From Fimenecus sp964614605 (GTDB lineage Bacteria > Bacillota > Clostridia > Oscillospirales > Acutalibacteraceae): a DNA stretch of 39,556 bases. The first letter of the stretch is position 1. Each line of letters begins with the position of its first letter. Of this stretch, positions 14,068 through 20,137 are shown one piece after another. Under the pieces are notes generated by a model. That model was given only the letters and a program-made list of their open reading frames with translations, was not told where the DNA came from and searched no databases. Made by a program: the position numbers and the translations under genes. The stretch lies in the NCBI GenBank assembly GCA_964614605.1, contig CAZTLU010000004.1, positions 1 to 39,556 on the forward strand, given 5' to 3'.

Positions 14068-14352
14068 TTACTGCTCGATAGCGTAAACGCTAACCTTTTT
14101 TCTGTCCTTACCCATTCTCTCAAACTTAACTTTACCGTCGATGAGAGCAAAGAGTGAGTCGTCAGAACCGCGACCTACATTGTTGCCGGGATGGATGTGA
14201 GTTCCGCGCTGCTTAACAATGATGTTACCTGCAAGAACTGCCTGTCCGTCTGCCTTCTTAACGCCAAGACGCTTTGACTCTGAGTCACGGCCGTTCTTTG
14301 TTGAACCCATACCTTTTTTATGAGCGAATAACTGAATGTTGATTTTAAGCAT
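14068..14352 (-). CDS. rpmA: 50S ribosomal protein L27 (Firmicutes precursor form)
   Basis: A 94-aa L27 with the N-terminal extension MLKINIQLFA before HKKG. In Firmicutes this extension is removed by the protease Prp, and the new N-terminus reaches the peptidyl transferase centre. The body GSTKNGRDSESKRLGVKK and the HPGNNVGRGSDDSLFA block are diagnostic. The start ATG 14352 follows AGAGGTG at seven bases; six upstream codons in the frame lie in prp and are not used. Its start overlaps the end of prp by eight bases. Confidence 0.96.
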   Translation of the reverse strand: MLKINIQLFAHKKGMGSTKNGRDSESKRLGVKKADGQAVLAGNIIVKQRGTHIHPGNNVGRGSDDSLFALIDGKVKFERMGKDRKKVSVYAIEQ

Positions 14353-14668
14353 CAAAAACACCTCTTTCAAGTTTCAAGTTGTTGGGATACTGACTTTCTA
14401 ATTCACCTAAATGTAAATACAAGCCGTCAGTAATTACTTTTGCTTTTTGGGCATCATTTAAATTCATTTCGAACTTAAAATACCCGTCGGTAACTTCTGC
14501 ATTTGCCTCGATTTTCATTATTTCAAGAATTGTGTTTGCCGCCATATAGGTTGCCGAAGAAACTGCACTGCACACAATGTCGGTGCCACATTCCCCTGCG
14601 CCGCTATGACCGCTTAACTCAAACGAAACAATTATATCTTTGCAAAACAGAAATTTCGCTTTTGTCAT
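14345..14668 (-). CDS. prp: Ribosomal-processing cysteine protease Prp
   Basis: A 107-aa cysteine protease that trims the L27 N-terminus. The catalytic His21 in GHSGAGECGTDIVCSAVS and Cys33 in the same block match the Staphylococcus aureus His22/Cys34 pair. It sits between rplU and rpmA, the invariant Firmicutes order, overlapping rplU by one base (TAATG) and rpmA by eight, so the three are translationally coupled. The presence of both Prp and the L27 extension makes the processing system complete. Confidence 0.95.
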   Translation of the reverse strand: MTKAKFLFCKDIIVSFELSGHSGAGECGTDIVCSAVSSATYMAANTILEIMKIEANAEVTDGYFKFEMNLNDAQKAKVITDGLYLHLGELESQYPNNLKLERGVFDA

Positions 14669-14979
14669 TATGCGTTGATACCGGTAATCTCAACCTTTGT
14701 GTAAGGCTGACGATGACCCTTCTTGCGCTTCTCGTTCTTCTTGGGCTTGTAAGTAAATACAGTAACCTTCTTGCCCTTACCGTTCTTGAGAACCTTACCT
14801 GCAACTGTTGCGCCTTCAACATAAGGAGCACCAACTGTGATACCGTCATCAGAACCAACTGCGAGAACCTTGTCAAAAGTGATTTCAGCATTCTCTTCAG
14901 CGTCAAGCTTTTCTACGAATACAACATCGCCGTTAGCTACTTTGTACTGCTTGCCGCCAGTAACAATGATTGCGTACAT
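14668..14979 (-). CDS. rplU: 50S ribosomal protein L21
   Basis: A 103-aa ribosomal protein of the usual length. The MYAIIVTGGKQYKV start, the GAPYVEGATV block (about 50-59) and the C-terminal KKNEKRKKGHRQPYTKVEI are diagnostic. It binds 23S rRNA near L20. It is first in the rplU-prp-rpmA operon, with a strong promoter about 100 bases upstream and a structured leader between. Confidence 0.96.
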   Translation of the reverse strand: MYAIIVTGGKQYKVANGDVVFVEKLDAEENAEITFDKVLAVGSDDGITVGAPYVEGATVAGKVLKNGKGKKVTVFTYKPKKNEKRKKGHRQPYTKVEITGINA

Positions 14980-15070
14980 TTTTCTAACCTACCTTAAATA
15001 TAGACTCGCTATCGAGGGTGGAAATTATCACTTATAGTGCGAACAGACACACTACCCCCTAATATGCGGC
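14980..15070 (-). ncRNA. Candidate L21 leader RNA (5' UTR of rplU operon)
   Basis: About 90 bases separate the predicted transcription start from the rplU ATG. They contain two short hairpins (CACT/AGTG at 15029-15039, CTCG/CGAG at 15005-15016) and a GGGGGTAGTGTG-type stretch. Firmicutes rplU genes commonly have an autoregulatory L21 leader. Position and length fit, but I cannot check the covariance model. Confidence 0.45.
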
Positions 15071-15076
15071 TTGAAT

Positions 15077-15105
15077 ATGATAACAAAATGTGTTTAAAAA
15101 GTCAA
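15077..15105 (-). promoter_or_regulatory. rplU operon promoter
   Basis: On the minus strand -35 TTGACT (15100-15105), a 17-base spacer and -10 TATCAT (15077-15082). Confidence 0.75.
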
Positions 15106-15165
15106 TAGTTATTTAAAAATATTTTTAATGCAAGGTTATGCTCTGCGACGCGGATTATAAAAACC

Positions 15166-15191
15166 GGCGGGAGCAAGCCCCCGCCGTACTT
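15166..15191. repeat. GTAGGG-family palindromic repeat
   Basis: GGCGGG / CCCGCC hairpin followed by GTACT, nearly identical to the copies at 3784 and 31030. It is in the gap between the rplU promoter and the zinc-ribbon gene end. Confidence 0.7.
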
Positions 15192-15234
15192 AGTCGCCAA
15201 TTACAAAGCTGTTCCCCGATTGACACAACCGAGA

Positions 15235-15621
15235 TTATCTTCTGCCTCCCGGGCCGCCCATACCGCCGGGGCCGCCTCTTCCGGGGCCTCTGCCGCCCGG
15301 TCCGTGCATTTCAGGTCCGCGTCCTCTGGGGCCATGCATTCTTGGACCGTACATTCTGGAACCATACATTCCTGCGCCGTTCATCATTCCGCCATAAGGT
15401 GGTGTCATATATCGTCTGCGTCTTCTACGAAGAAGGCTGCTCAAAAGGGACACGCCTGCTGCTGTTCCGGCAGCTGTCAAAACGGTTTTTGTAGTATCAG
15501 ATGTTTGATTAGTATTAAAATTTTGTGTCTGTGCACTGCTCATATTTGCAGTGGCACCGCAATTAGGGCAAAAATTCGCATTTGTGCTCATCTCTGCACC
15601 GCAGTTTTCACAATAAGACAT
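15235..15621 (-). CDS. Zinc-ribbon protein with Gly/Pro/Arg/Met-rich tail, 128 aa
   Basis: Residues 1-25 form a zinc ribbon (CENC and CPNC knuckles). A polar Thr/Asn/Gln linker, a short hydrophobic Ala/Gly/Leu segment (about 48-64) and a block of six Arg (RRRRRR) follow. The last 55 residues are low complexity, rich in Gly, Pro, Met, Arg and His. ATG 15621 is preceded by AGAGGTC; eight codons further upstream in the frame lack a site. The hydrophobic segment is too short to be a certain membrane helix. Function unknown; nucleic-acid or membrane association is possible from composition only. Confidence 0.65.
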   Translation of the reverse strand: MSYCENCGAEMSTNANFCPNCGATANMSSAQTQNFNTNQTSDTTKTVLTAAGTAAGVSLLSSLLRRRRRRYMTPPYGGMMNGAGMYGSRMYGPRMHGPRGRGPEMHGPGGRGPGRGGPGGMGGPGGRR

Positions 15622-15804
15622 AAAAACGACCTCTTTTCTGAGCAAAATTAGTACTCGGTTTGTGCACGGGCTCTTCCCCTTAAAATGCCACTAACCTTAA
15701 TTTAAATATATCATTTTATGCGGTTTTTGTCAATGATTGAGTTTGGTTTGCTTTGACCCGGAATGATAAATATAAAAGTCTGTTGCTACGCAAAATAAAA
15801 TAAT

Positions 15805-15833
15805 TTGCAATTACAGAAAAAGTATAGTAAAAT
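15805..15833 (+). promoter_or_regulatory. Nitroreductase gene promoter
   Basis: -35 TTGCAA (15805-15810), 17 bases, -10 TAAAAT (15828-15833), the same hexamers as the surface-protein promoter at 12263. Confidence 0.6.
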
Positions 15834-15867
15834 ATATTACAGACAATAATTATTTTGAGGTGTTACT

Positions 15868-16536
15868 ATGGATATTATGGAAGCAATGCAAGTGCGTCAT
15901 TCTGTGCGCCAATACACTGACAAGAAAATCGAGGGCGAGGTTCTCGCAGAACTTATGGCTGAAGTTGAAGCCTGTAACCGTGAGAGCGGATTAAACATTC
16001 AGCTTATCACTGACGAGCCCGAGGCATTCACAGGCGGACTTGCTCATTACGGCAGTTTTTCGGGAGTACAAAATTACATTGCCCTTATAGGTGAAAAGAG
16101 TGCCGATTTGCAGGAAAAAGCAGGATATTACGGCGAGCGCATTGTGCTCAAAGCACAGATGCTGGGTCTTAATACCTGTTGGGTAGCACTTACATTCAGC
16201 AAGCGCAAAGCAAAATACAAGGTAGGCAAGGGCGAAAAGCTTGTATGTGTAATTTCAGTAGGTTACGGTGAAAATAACGGTAAGCCTCACAAAAATAAGT
16301 TTATTGACTCTCTTTGCAGATTTCACGGTGATATGCCCGTATGGTTTATGGACGGTGTTCAGGCGGCAATGCTTGCCCCAACTGCCACAAATCAGCAGAA
16401 ATTCTGTTTTCATTTGCTTGATAACAATAAAGTCAGAGCAGAAGAAACAGGCGGATTTTACTCAAAGGTTGACTTGGGCATTGTAAAATACCATTTTGAA
16501 TTGGGCGCAGGAAAAGAAAATTTTGAATATGTTTGA
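15868..16536 (+). CDS. Nitroreductase family protein
   Basis: A 222-aa FMN-dependent oxidoreductase fold. The N-terminal MDIMEAMQVRHSVRQYTDKKI block supplies the phosphate-binding Arg-x-Ser-x-Arg. GYYGERIVLKAQMLGLNTCWVALTF (about 92-116) and the C-terminal APTATNQQKFCFHL (about 170-183) are typical of the putative TM1586-type nitroreductases in Clostridia. The physiological substrate is unknown; NAD(P)H-dependent reduction of quinones or nitro compounds is usual. TGAGGTG precedes the ATG. It is monocistronic, followed by repeats. Confidence 0.88.
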   Translation: MDIMEAMQVRHSVRQYTDKKIEGEVLAELMAEVEACNRESGLNIQLITDEPEAFTGGLAHYGSFSGVQNYIALIGEKSADLQEKAGYYGERIVLKAQMLGLNTCWVALTFSKRKAKYKVGKGEKLVCVISVGYGENNGKPHKNKFIDSLCRFHGDMPVWFMDGVQAAMLAPTATNQQKFCFHLLDNNKVRAEETGGFYSKVDLGIVKYHFELGAGKENFEYV

Positions 16537-16600
16537 GATTCTTTGCTACGCTCAGAATGACAGACAAAAAGCGGCGGGGTCAAGACTTGACCCCGCCGTA
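16537..16600. repeat. Two dispersed palindromic units after the nitroreductase gene
   Basis: The first unit, GATTCTTTGCTACGCTCAGA, forms a small TTCT/AGAA hairpin. The second is a perfect hairpin GCGGGGTCAAG / CTTGACCCCGC followed by CGTACT, resembling the GTAGGG family. Confidence 0.6.
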
Positions 16601-16667
16601 CTTATTTAATTAAAAATTGTCAATCAATTCAAAAGCATTACAAACCCAATGACATATAACGAAAATA

Positions 16668-16767
16668 TTTTTGAACAGATTTTTCGTAAGACAAGGCATG
16701 ACATCGAAGGAATATGCTGATATTTCGAGAGGTCACAACGCAGTATTACGGAAAATATGCCAAAAAG
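16668..16767. mobile_element. MITE-like element, about 100 bp
   Basis: The ends are imperfect inverted repeats of about 22 bp (TTTTTG...TTTCGTAA on the left; reverse complement of the right end is TTTTTG...TTCCGTAA), with a weaker internal inverted repeat (GACATCGAA / TTCGAGAGGTC). It encodes no protein. A non-autonomous transposon remnant is the best guess; no transposase is in the window. Confidence 0.35.
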
Positions 16768-16769
16768 AA

Positions 16770-17747
16770 TTAAAAGTTATCAAGCAATTCTTTATAGAAT
16801 TCGGTGTAGTCATTGCGTTTTTTCTCGGTAAATGTCATAGCTTCTCTCGGATGACGGTTAAGCTGACCTGTGAACATATACTGCAAATCAAAGCCCCAAA
16901 CAACGCCCTGTTTTTTGAGAGGAATCATATATTTTTCAATAAATTCGAGCAGTGCATAGATGCTGTATTTGGGATTTTTGAGGAATCCAAGCATCAATTC
17001 CATTGCACAGTTACCCGCGCCGCGACCCATTGCCATTGCAGTTGCATCAACATAAGATGCTCCATAGGACAATGTTTCAATTGTATTTGCAAAAGCAAGG
17101 TTCTGGTTATTATGGCCGTGGAAGCCTACAATCTTGCCCGCAGGCTCGGCATATTCAAGATATTTTTTGACAAGAACTGCCGCGTTTTCGGGGTAAAGTG
17201 AGCCGTAGCTGTCAACAAGATAAATTACATCAACCTTACTTTCGCAAAGCATTGCAAGAGCTTCGTCAATCTGGAAAAAGCTTGCCTGTGAAATAGCCAT
17301 AATATTGCAGGTGGTTTCGTAGCCTAAATCGTGAAAATAGTTAATCATTTCAACGGCGGCGGGCATCTGATGAATATAGCAAGCCACACGCACCATATCA
17401 ATCACGCTATCCTTTTTCGGTAAGAAGTCGGTTTTATAATCGCATCTGCCCACATCTGCCATAACGGCAATTTTCATATCGGACACATTATCGCCCACGA
17501 TTGCGCGGATATCTTCTTCCTTACAGAATTTCCATTTACCGAAATCTGCCTCATTAAAAAGATTACGGCTTGCGCGGTATCCAAACTCCATATAGTCAAC
17601 GCCGCATTTTATATTTGTTTTATAAAGCTCGCGAACGAACTCGTCTGAAAATTCAAAATTGTTACAAAGTCCGCCGTCACGGATTGTTGCGTCAAGAACC
17701 TTTATGTCGTGACGCACGCTCATTAAATTACCTTTTCTTGGTGCCAT
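16770..17747 (-). CDS. HMGL-like aldolase (DRE-TIM metallolyase superfamily)
   Basis: A 325-aa TIM-barrel enzyme. The metal and substrate motif DATIRDGG (about 19-26) and GFHGHNNQNLAFAN (about 209-222) followed by DATAMAMGRGAGNCAMELML (about 234-253) place it with homocitrate synthase, HMG-CoA lyase and 4-hydroxy-2-oxovalerate aldolase. It lacks the C-terminal regulatory domain of LeuA. Many Clostridia and Bacteroidetes have such stand-alone 'aldolase catalytic domain' proteins, with unknown substrates. Two starts are possible: ATG 17747 (GAGG nine bases upstream) and an ATG eight codons later (AAAAGG upstream). No pathway neighbour helps. Confidence 0.8.
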   Translation of the reverse strand: MAPRKGNLMSVRHDIKVLDATIRDGGLCNNFEFSDEFVRELYKTNIKCGVDYMEFGYRASRNLFNEADFGKWKFCKEEDIRAIVGDNVSDMKIAVMADVGRCDYKTDFLPKKDSVIDMVRVACYIHQMPAAVEMINYFHDLGYETTCNIMAISQASFFQIDEALAMLCESKVDVIYLVDSYGSLYPENAAVLVKKYLEYAEPAGKIVGFHGHNNQNLAFANTIETLSYGASYVDATAMAMGRGAGNCAMELMLGFLKNPKYSIYALLEFIEKYMIPLKKQGVVWGFDLQYMFTGQLNRHPREAMTFTEKKRNDYTEFYKELLDNF

Positions 17748-17846
17748 TTTGTATCGCCTCTTGTGTGAAATTCGCTTTAGTGCTTAAAAGCTTTAAACTG
17801 TGAATGTAACGTATTATATCACTATAAATATTATTTGTCAACAGTT

Positions 17847-17878
17847 AAAAACTCCAAATCTTACGATTTGGAGTTTTT
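17847..17878 (-). terminator. Terminator after tRNA-Arg
   Basis: A 14-bp perfect stem with a 4-base loop that ends in A/T runs, directly downstream of the tRNA on the minus strand. Confidence 0.85.
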
Positions 17879-17954
17879 GGCGCGCCTGACTGGATTCGAA
17901 CCAGCGACCTTCAGAGTCGGAGTCTGACGCTCTATCCAACTGAGCTACAAGCGC
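17878..17954 (-). tRNA. tRNA-Arg (anticodon CCG)
   Basis: The cloverleaf is complete: a 7-bp acceptor stem with one G-U pair, GCTC/GAGC D arm, TCAGA/TCTGA anticodon stem around CTCCGAC, a TTCGAAT T-loop, and an encoded CCA (17878-17880). The anticodon CCG reads codon CGG. Confidence 0.95.
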
Positions 17955-17956
17955 AT

Positions 17957-18054
17957 ATTAAATGCAAAGTGCAAAATGCAAAGTGCAAAATTCTTTATAA
18001 TCAGCGTCGCAGACCCTTCGTTTTGCACTTATCACTTTACATTTTGCATTTAAT
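17957..18054. repeat. TGCAAA-word inverted repeat
   Basis: Left arm has tandem words built from ATGCAAAGTGCAAA; the right arm is its imperfect reverse complement, starting TTTTGCACTT and ending CATTTAAT. The centre holds a small GCGTCGC segment. Traces of the same word occur at 10911-10950. It lies between the tRNA and the ychF stop. Confidence 0.65.
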
Positions 18055-19148
18055 TACACATTAAAACGGAAGAGAACGATGTCTCCGTCTTTCATAACAT
18101 ATTCTTTGCCTTCGGAACGGACTAAACCTTTTTCTTTGGCTGCCTGCATTGTGCCGTTTGCCATAAGGTCGTCGAAATGAATTACCTCTGCACGAATGAA
18201 TCCGCGTTCAAAGTCCGTATGGATTTTACCTGCCGCCTGTGGTGCTTTTGTGCCCTTTTTGATTGTCCATGCGCGAACCTCGGGCTGACCAGCGGTGAGA
18301 TATGAAATAAGACCAAGCAAGTTATATGAACGCTGAATAAGTAAATCAAGACCGCCCTGCTCAATACCTAAGTCTGCAAGGAACATTTCTTTTTCTTCCT
18401 TGTCAAGCTCGGCAATCTGTGCTTCGAGCTCTGCGCAAATGGGAAGTGTTTCTGCTCCCTCTGCCTTTGCAAGCTCACAAACTGCATTATAGCGCGCATT
18501 GTCGCGGATATTGTTCGCGAAATCCTCTTCACTCATATTGCAGGCATAGATTACGGGCTTTGAAGAAAGAAGTGCAACTGTGCTCATAATTTCGCGTTCT
18601 TCTTCGTCCATTTCAACCGCTCTTGCATTGATACCATTTTCCAATTCACCGCGGAGACGGTTTAAGAAATCAACCTCTTTTTGAAGTGACTTATCACCCT
18701 TGAGAGCCTTTGTGCTACGGTCAATTCTTCTGTCAAGCAATTCGATGTCAGAGAGAATCAACTCAAGATTGATTGTTTCAATGTCACGCTGTGGGTCAAT
18801 ACTGCCCTCAACATGAATAATATCGTCATTCTCAAAGCAACGCACAACATGAATAATTGCGTCAACCTCACGAATATGTGAAAGGAATTTGTTGCCAAGT
18901 CCCTCACCCTTTGATGCGCCCTTTACAAGACCTGCAATGTCAACGAATTCGATTGTTGCAGGAGTAATCTTTGCAGGGTTATACATTTCAGCAAGCTTGT
19001 CAATTCTGTAATCGGGTACAGCCACCACGCCTACATTGGGTTCGATAGTGCAGAACGCGTAGTTTGCAGACTGTGCGCCCGCGTTTGTGATTGCATTGAA
19101 AAGTGTGCTTTTACCTACATTGGGAAGTCCAACAATACCAAGTTTCAT
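18054..19148 (-). CDS. ychF: Redox-regulated ATPase YchF
   Basis: A 364-aa OLA1/YchF protein of the Obg-like family, which prefers ATP over GTP and associates with ribosomes. Visible parts are the P-loop GLPNVGKS (6-13), switch II-like DIAGLVKGASKGEGLGN (about 69-85) and the C-terminal TGS-like domain with EVRAWTIKKGTKAPQAAG and IHTDFERGFIRAEVI. It has its own strong promoter and AAGGATGAG before the ATG. Confidence 0.95.
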   Translation of the reverse strand: MKLGIVGLPNVGKSTLFNAITNAGAQSANYAFCTIEPNVGVVAVPDYRIDKLAEMYNPAKITPATIEFVDIAGLVKGASKGEGLGNKFLSHIREVDAIIHVVRCFENDDIIHVEGSIDPQRDIETINLELILSDIELLDRRIDRSTKALKGDKSLQKEVDFLNRLRGELENGINARAVEMDEEEREIMSTVALLSSKPVIYACNMSEEDFANNIRDNARYNAVCELAKAEGAETLPICAELEAQIAELDKEEKEMFLADLGIEQGGLDLLIQRSYNLLGLISYLTAGQPEVRAWTIKKGTKAPQAAGKIHTDFERGFIRAEVIHFDDLMANGTMQAAKEKGLVRSEGKEYVMKDGDIVLFRFNV

Positions 19149-19189
19149 TTAACTCATCCTTATATTAAGTATATTTTATTCCAAAAATG

Positions 19190-19231
19190 AATTATACACT
19201 ATTGCCGAAAAATTTTCAATAGTGTATAATT
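19190..19231. promoter_or_regulatory. Overlapping divergent promoters inside a perfect 15-bp inverted repeat
   Basis: Arms 19190-19204 and 19217-19231 are perfect reverse complements around a 12-base loop. The minus strand reads TTGAAA-17-TATAAT (19214-19219, 19191-19196) for ychF. The plus strand reads TTGCCG-17-TATAAT (19202-19207, 19225-19230) for tcdA. The two promoters occupy the same DNA, so they should exclude each other. Confidence 0.65.
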
Positions 19232-19240
19232 GAATTAGAG

Positions 19241-19402
19241 TGAAGTATTGCTACGCAATATGAAGTAATCTAACGATTATGAAGTATTTACTATCGTAAA
19301 TATGAAGTAAAGTAAATCCTTTCATATGCCGTAGGCATACTTCATAGCAAAGCTACTTCATATCCGTAGGATACTTCATAAATCCGCAAGGATTTACTTC
19401 AT
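19241..19402. repeat. Word/mini-hairpin array B (ATGAAGTA word)
   Basis: Four forward words (TGAAGTA 19241; ATGAAGTA 19260, 19279, 19302) are followed by four inverted words TACTTCAT (19338, 19354, 19372, 19395). The gaps hold hairpins with different stems: ATTGC/GCAAT, AATC/GATT, ATTTAC/GTAAAT, ATGCC/GGCAT, AGC/GCT, ATCC/GGAT and AAATCC/GGATTT. AACGC/GCGTT follows. If the plus-strand promoter at 19202 is used, the whole array is in the tcdA 5' leader. Confidence 0.88.
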
Positions 19403-19435
19403 TACAACGCAAGGCGTTGCTAAAACGGTGATTTT

Positions 19436-20110
19436 ATGAAATTTTCAAGAACTGAAAGACTTATCGGTGCTGACGCACTTGAAAAACTCAAAAACGCAAA
19501 TATTATTATCTTCGGGCTCGGCGGCGTGGGCTCTTACGTTACCGAGGCTTTGGCGCGTTGCGGTGTAGGCAGAATGACAGTTGTTGACAAGGACACAGTT
19601 GACATCACCAATATCAACCGTCAGCTTTATGCACTTCATTCCACCATTGGTAAGAACAAGGCTGATGTGGCAAAAGAGAGAATCCTCGATATCAATCCCG
19701 AATGTGAAGTAACACCAATTGTAAAAATGTATCTGCCCGAAAATGCAGACGAGTTTAACCTTGCTCAATATGATTATATAATTGATGCCATTGATAATGT
19801 GACCGCAAAAATTGATTTGGCGGTTAAGTCACAGGAATTGGGTATTCCGATGATTGCATCAATGGGTACGGGCAACAAGCTTGACCCCACGGCGTTTAAA
19901 ATTACGGATATTTACAAAACCGATACTTGTCCCCTTTGCAGAGTTATGCGCAGGGAGTTAAAGGCAAGAAATGTGAAAAAACTAAAAGTGCTTTATTCGA
20001 CAGAAATCCCTCATAATGACGGAGAAAGAACACCCGCAAGCATTTCATTTGTGCCAAGCACAGCGGGACTTATAATCGCAGGGGAAGTAATTAAGGATTT
20101 AATAAAATAG
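19436..20110 (+). CDS. tcdA: tRNA threonylcarbamoyladenosine dehydratase (TcdA/CsdL)
   Basis: A 224-aa E1-like, ThiF-fold enzyme that uses ATP to cyclise the t6A base at tRNA position 37 to ct6A. The nucleotide-binding GLGGVGSYVTEALAR (about 27-41), the VVDKDTVDITNINRQL adenylation block (about 49-64) and DAIDNVTAK (about 117-125) are all visible. Cysteines of CPLCR (about 163) fit the family. It is usually about 250-270 aa, so this is a short form. GGTGA precedes ATG 19436. It is followed by a GH30 gene with 27 bases between. Confidence 0.88.
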   Translation: MKFSRTERLIGADALEKLKNANIIIFGLGGVGSYVTEALARCGVGRMTVVDKDTVDITNINRQLYALHSTIGKNKADVAKERILDINPECEVTPIVKMYLPENADEFNLAQYDYIIDAIDNVTAKIDLAVKSQELGIPMIASMGTGNKLDPTAFKITDIYKTDTCPLCRVMRRELKARNVKKLKVLYSTEIPHNDGERTPASISFVPSTAGLIIAGEVIKDLIK

Positions 20111-20137
20111 GAAAGCCAAACGGGATTGGTGAAAAAT

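Noticed and set aside
14001..14150. Extended alaA start overlapping rpmA
   Set aside because: The 50 extra codons lack homology to AlaA, run into rpmA, and have no ribosome site; ATG 14000 does.
19241..19402. Array B as a CRISPR or a plain tandem repeat
   Set aside because: The orientation flips at the centre and each gap is a private palindrome of variable length (about 8-28 bases). No cas genes are in the window.
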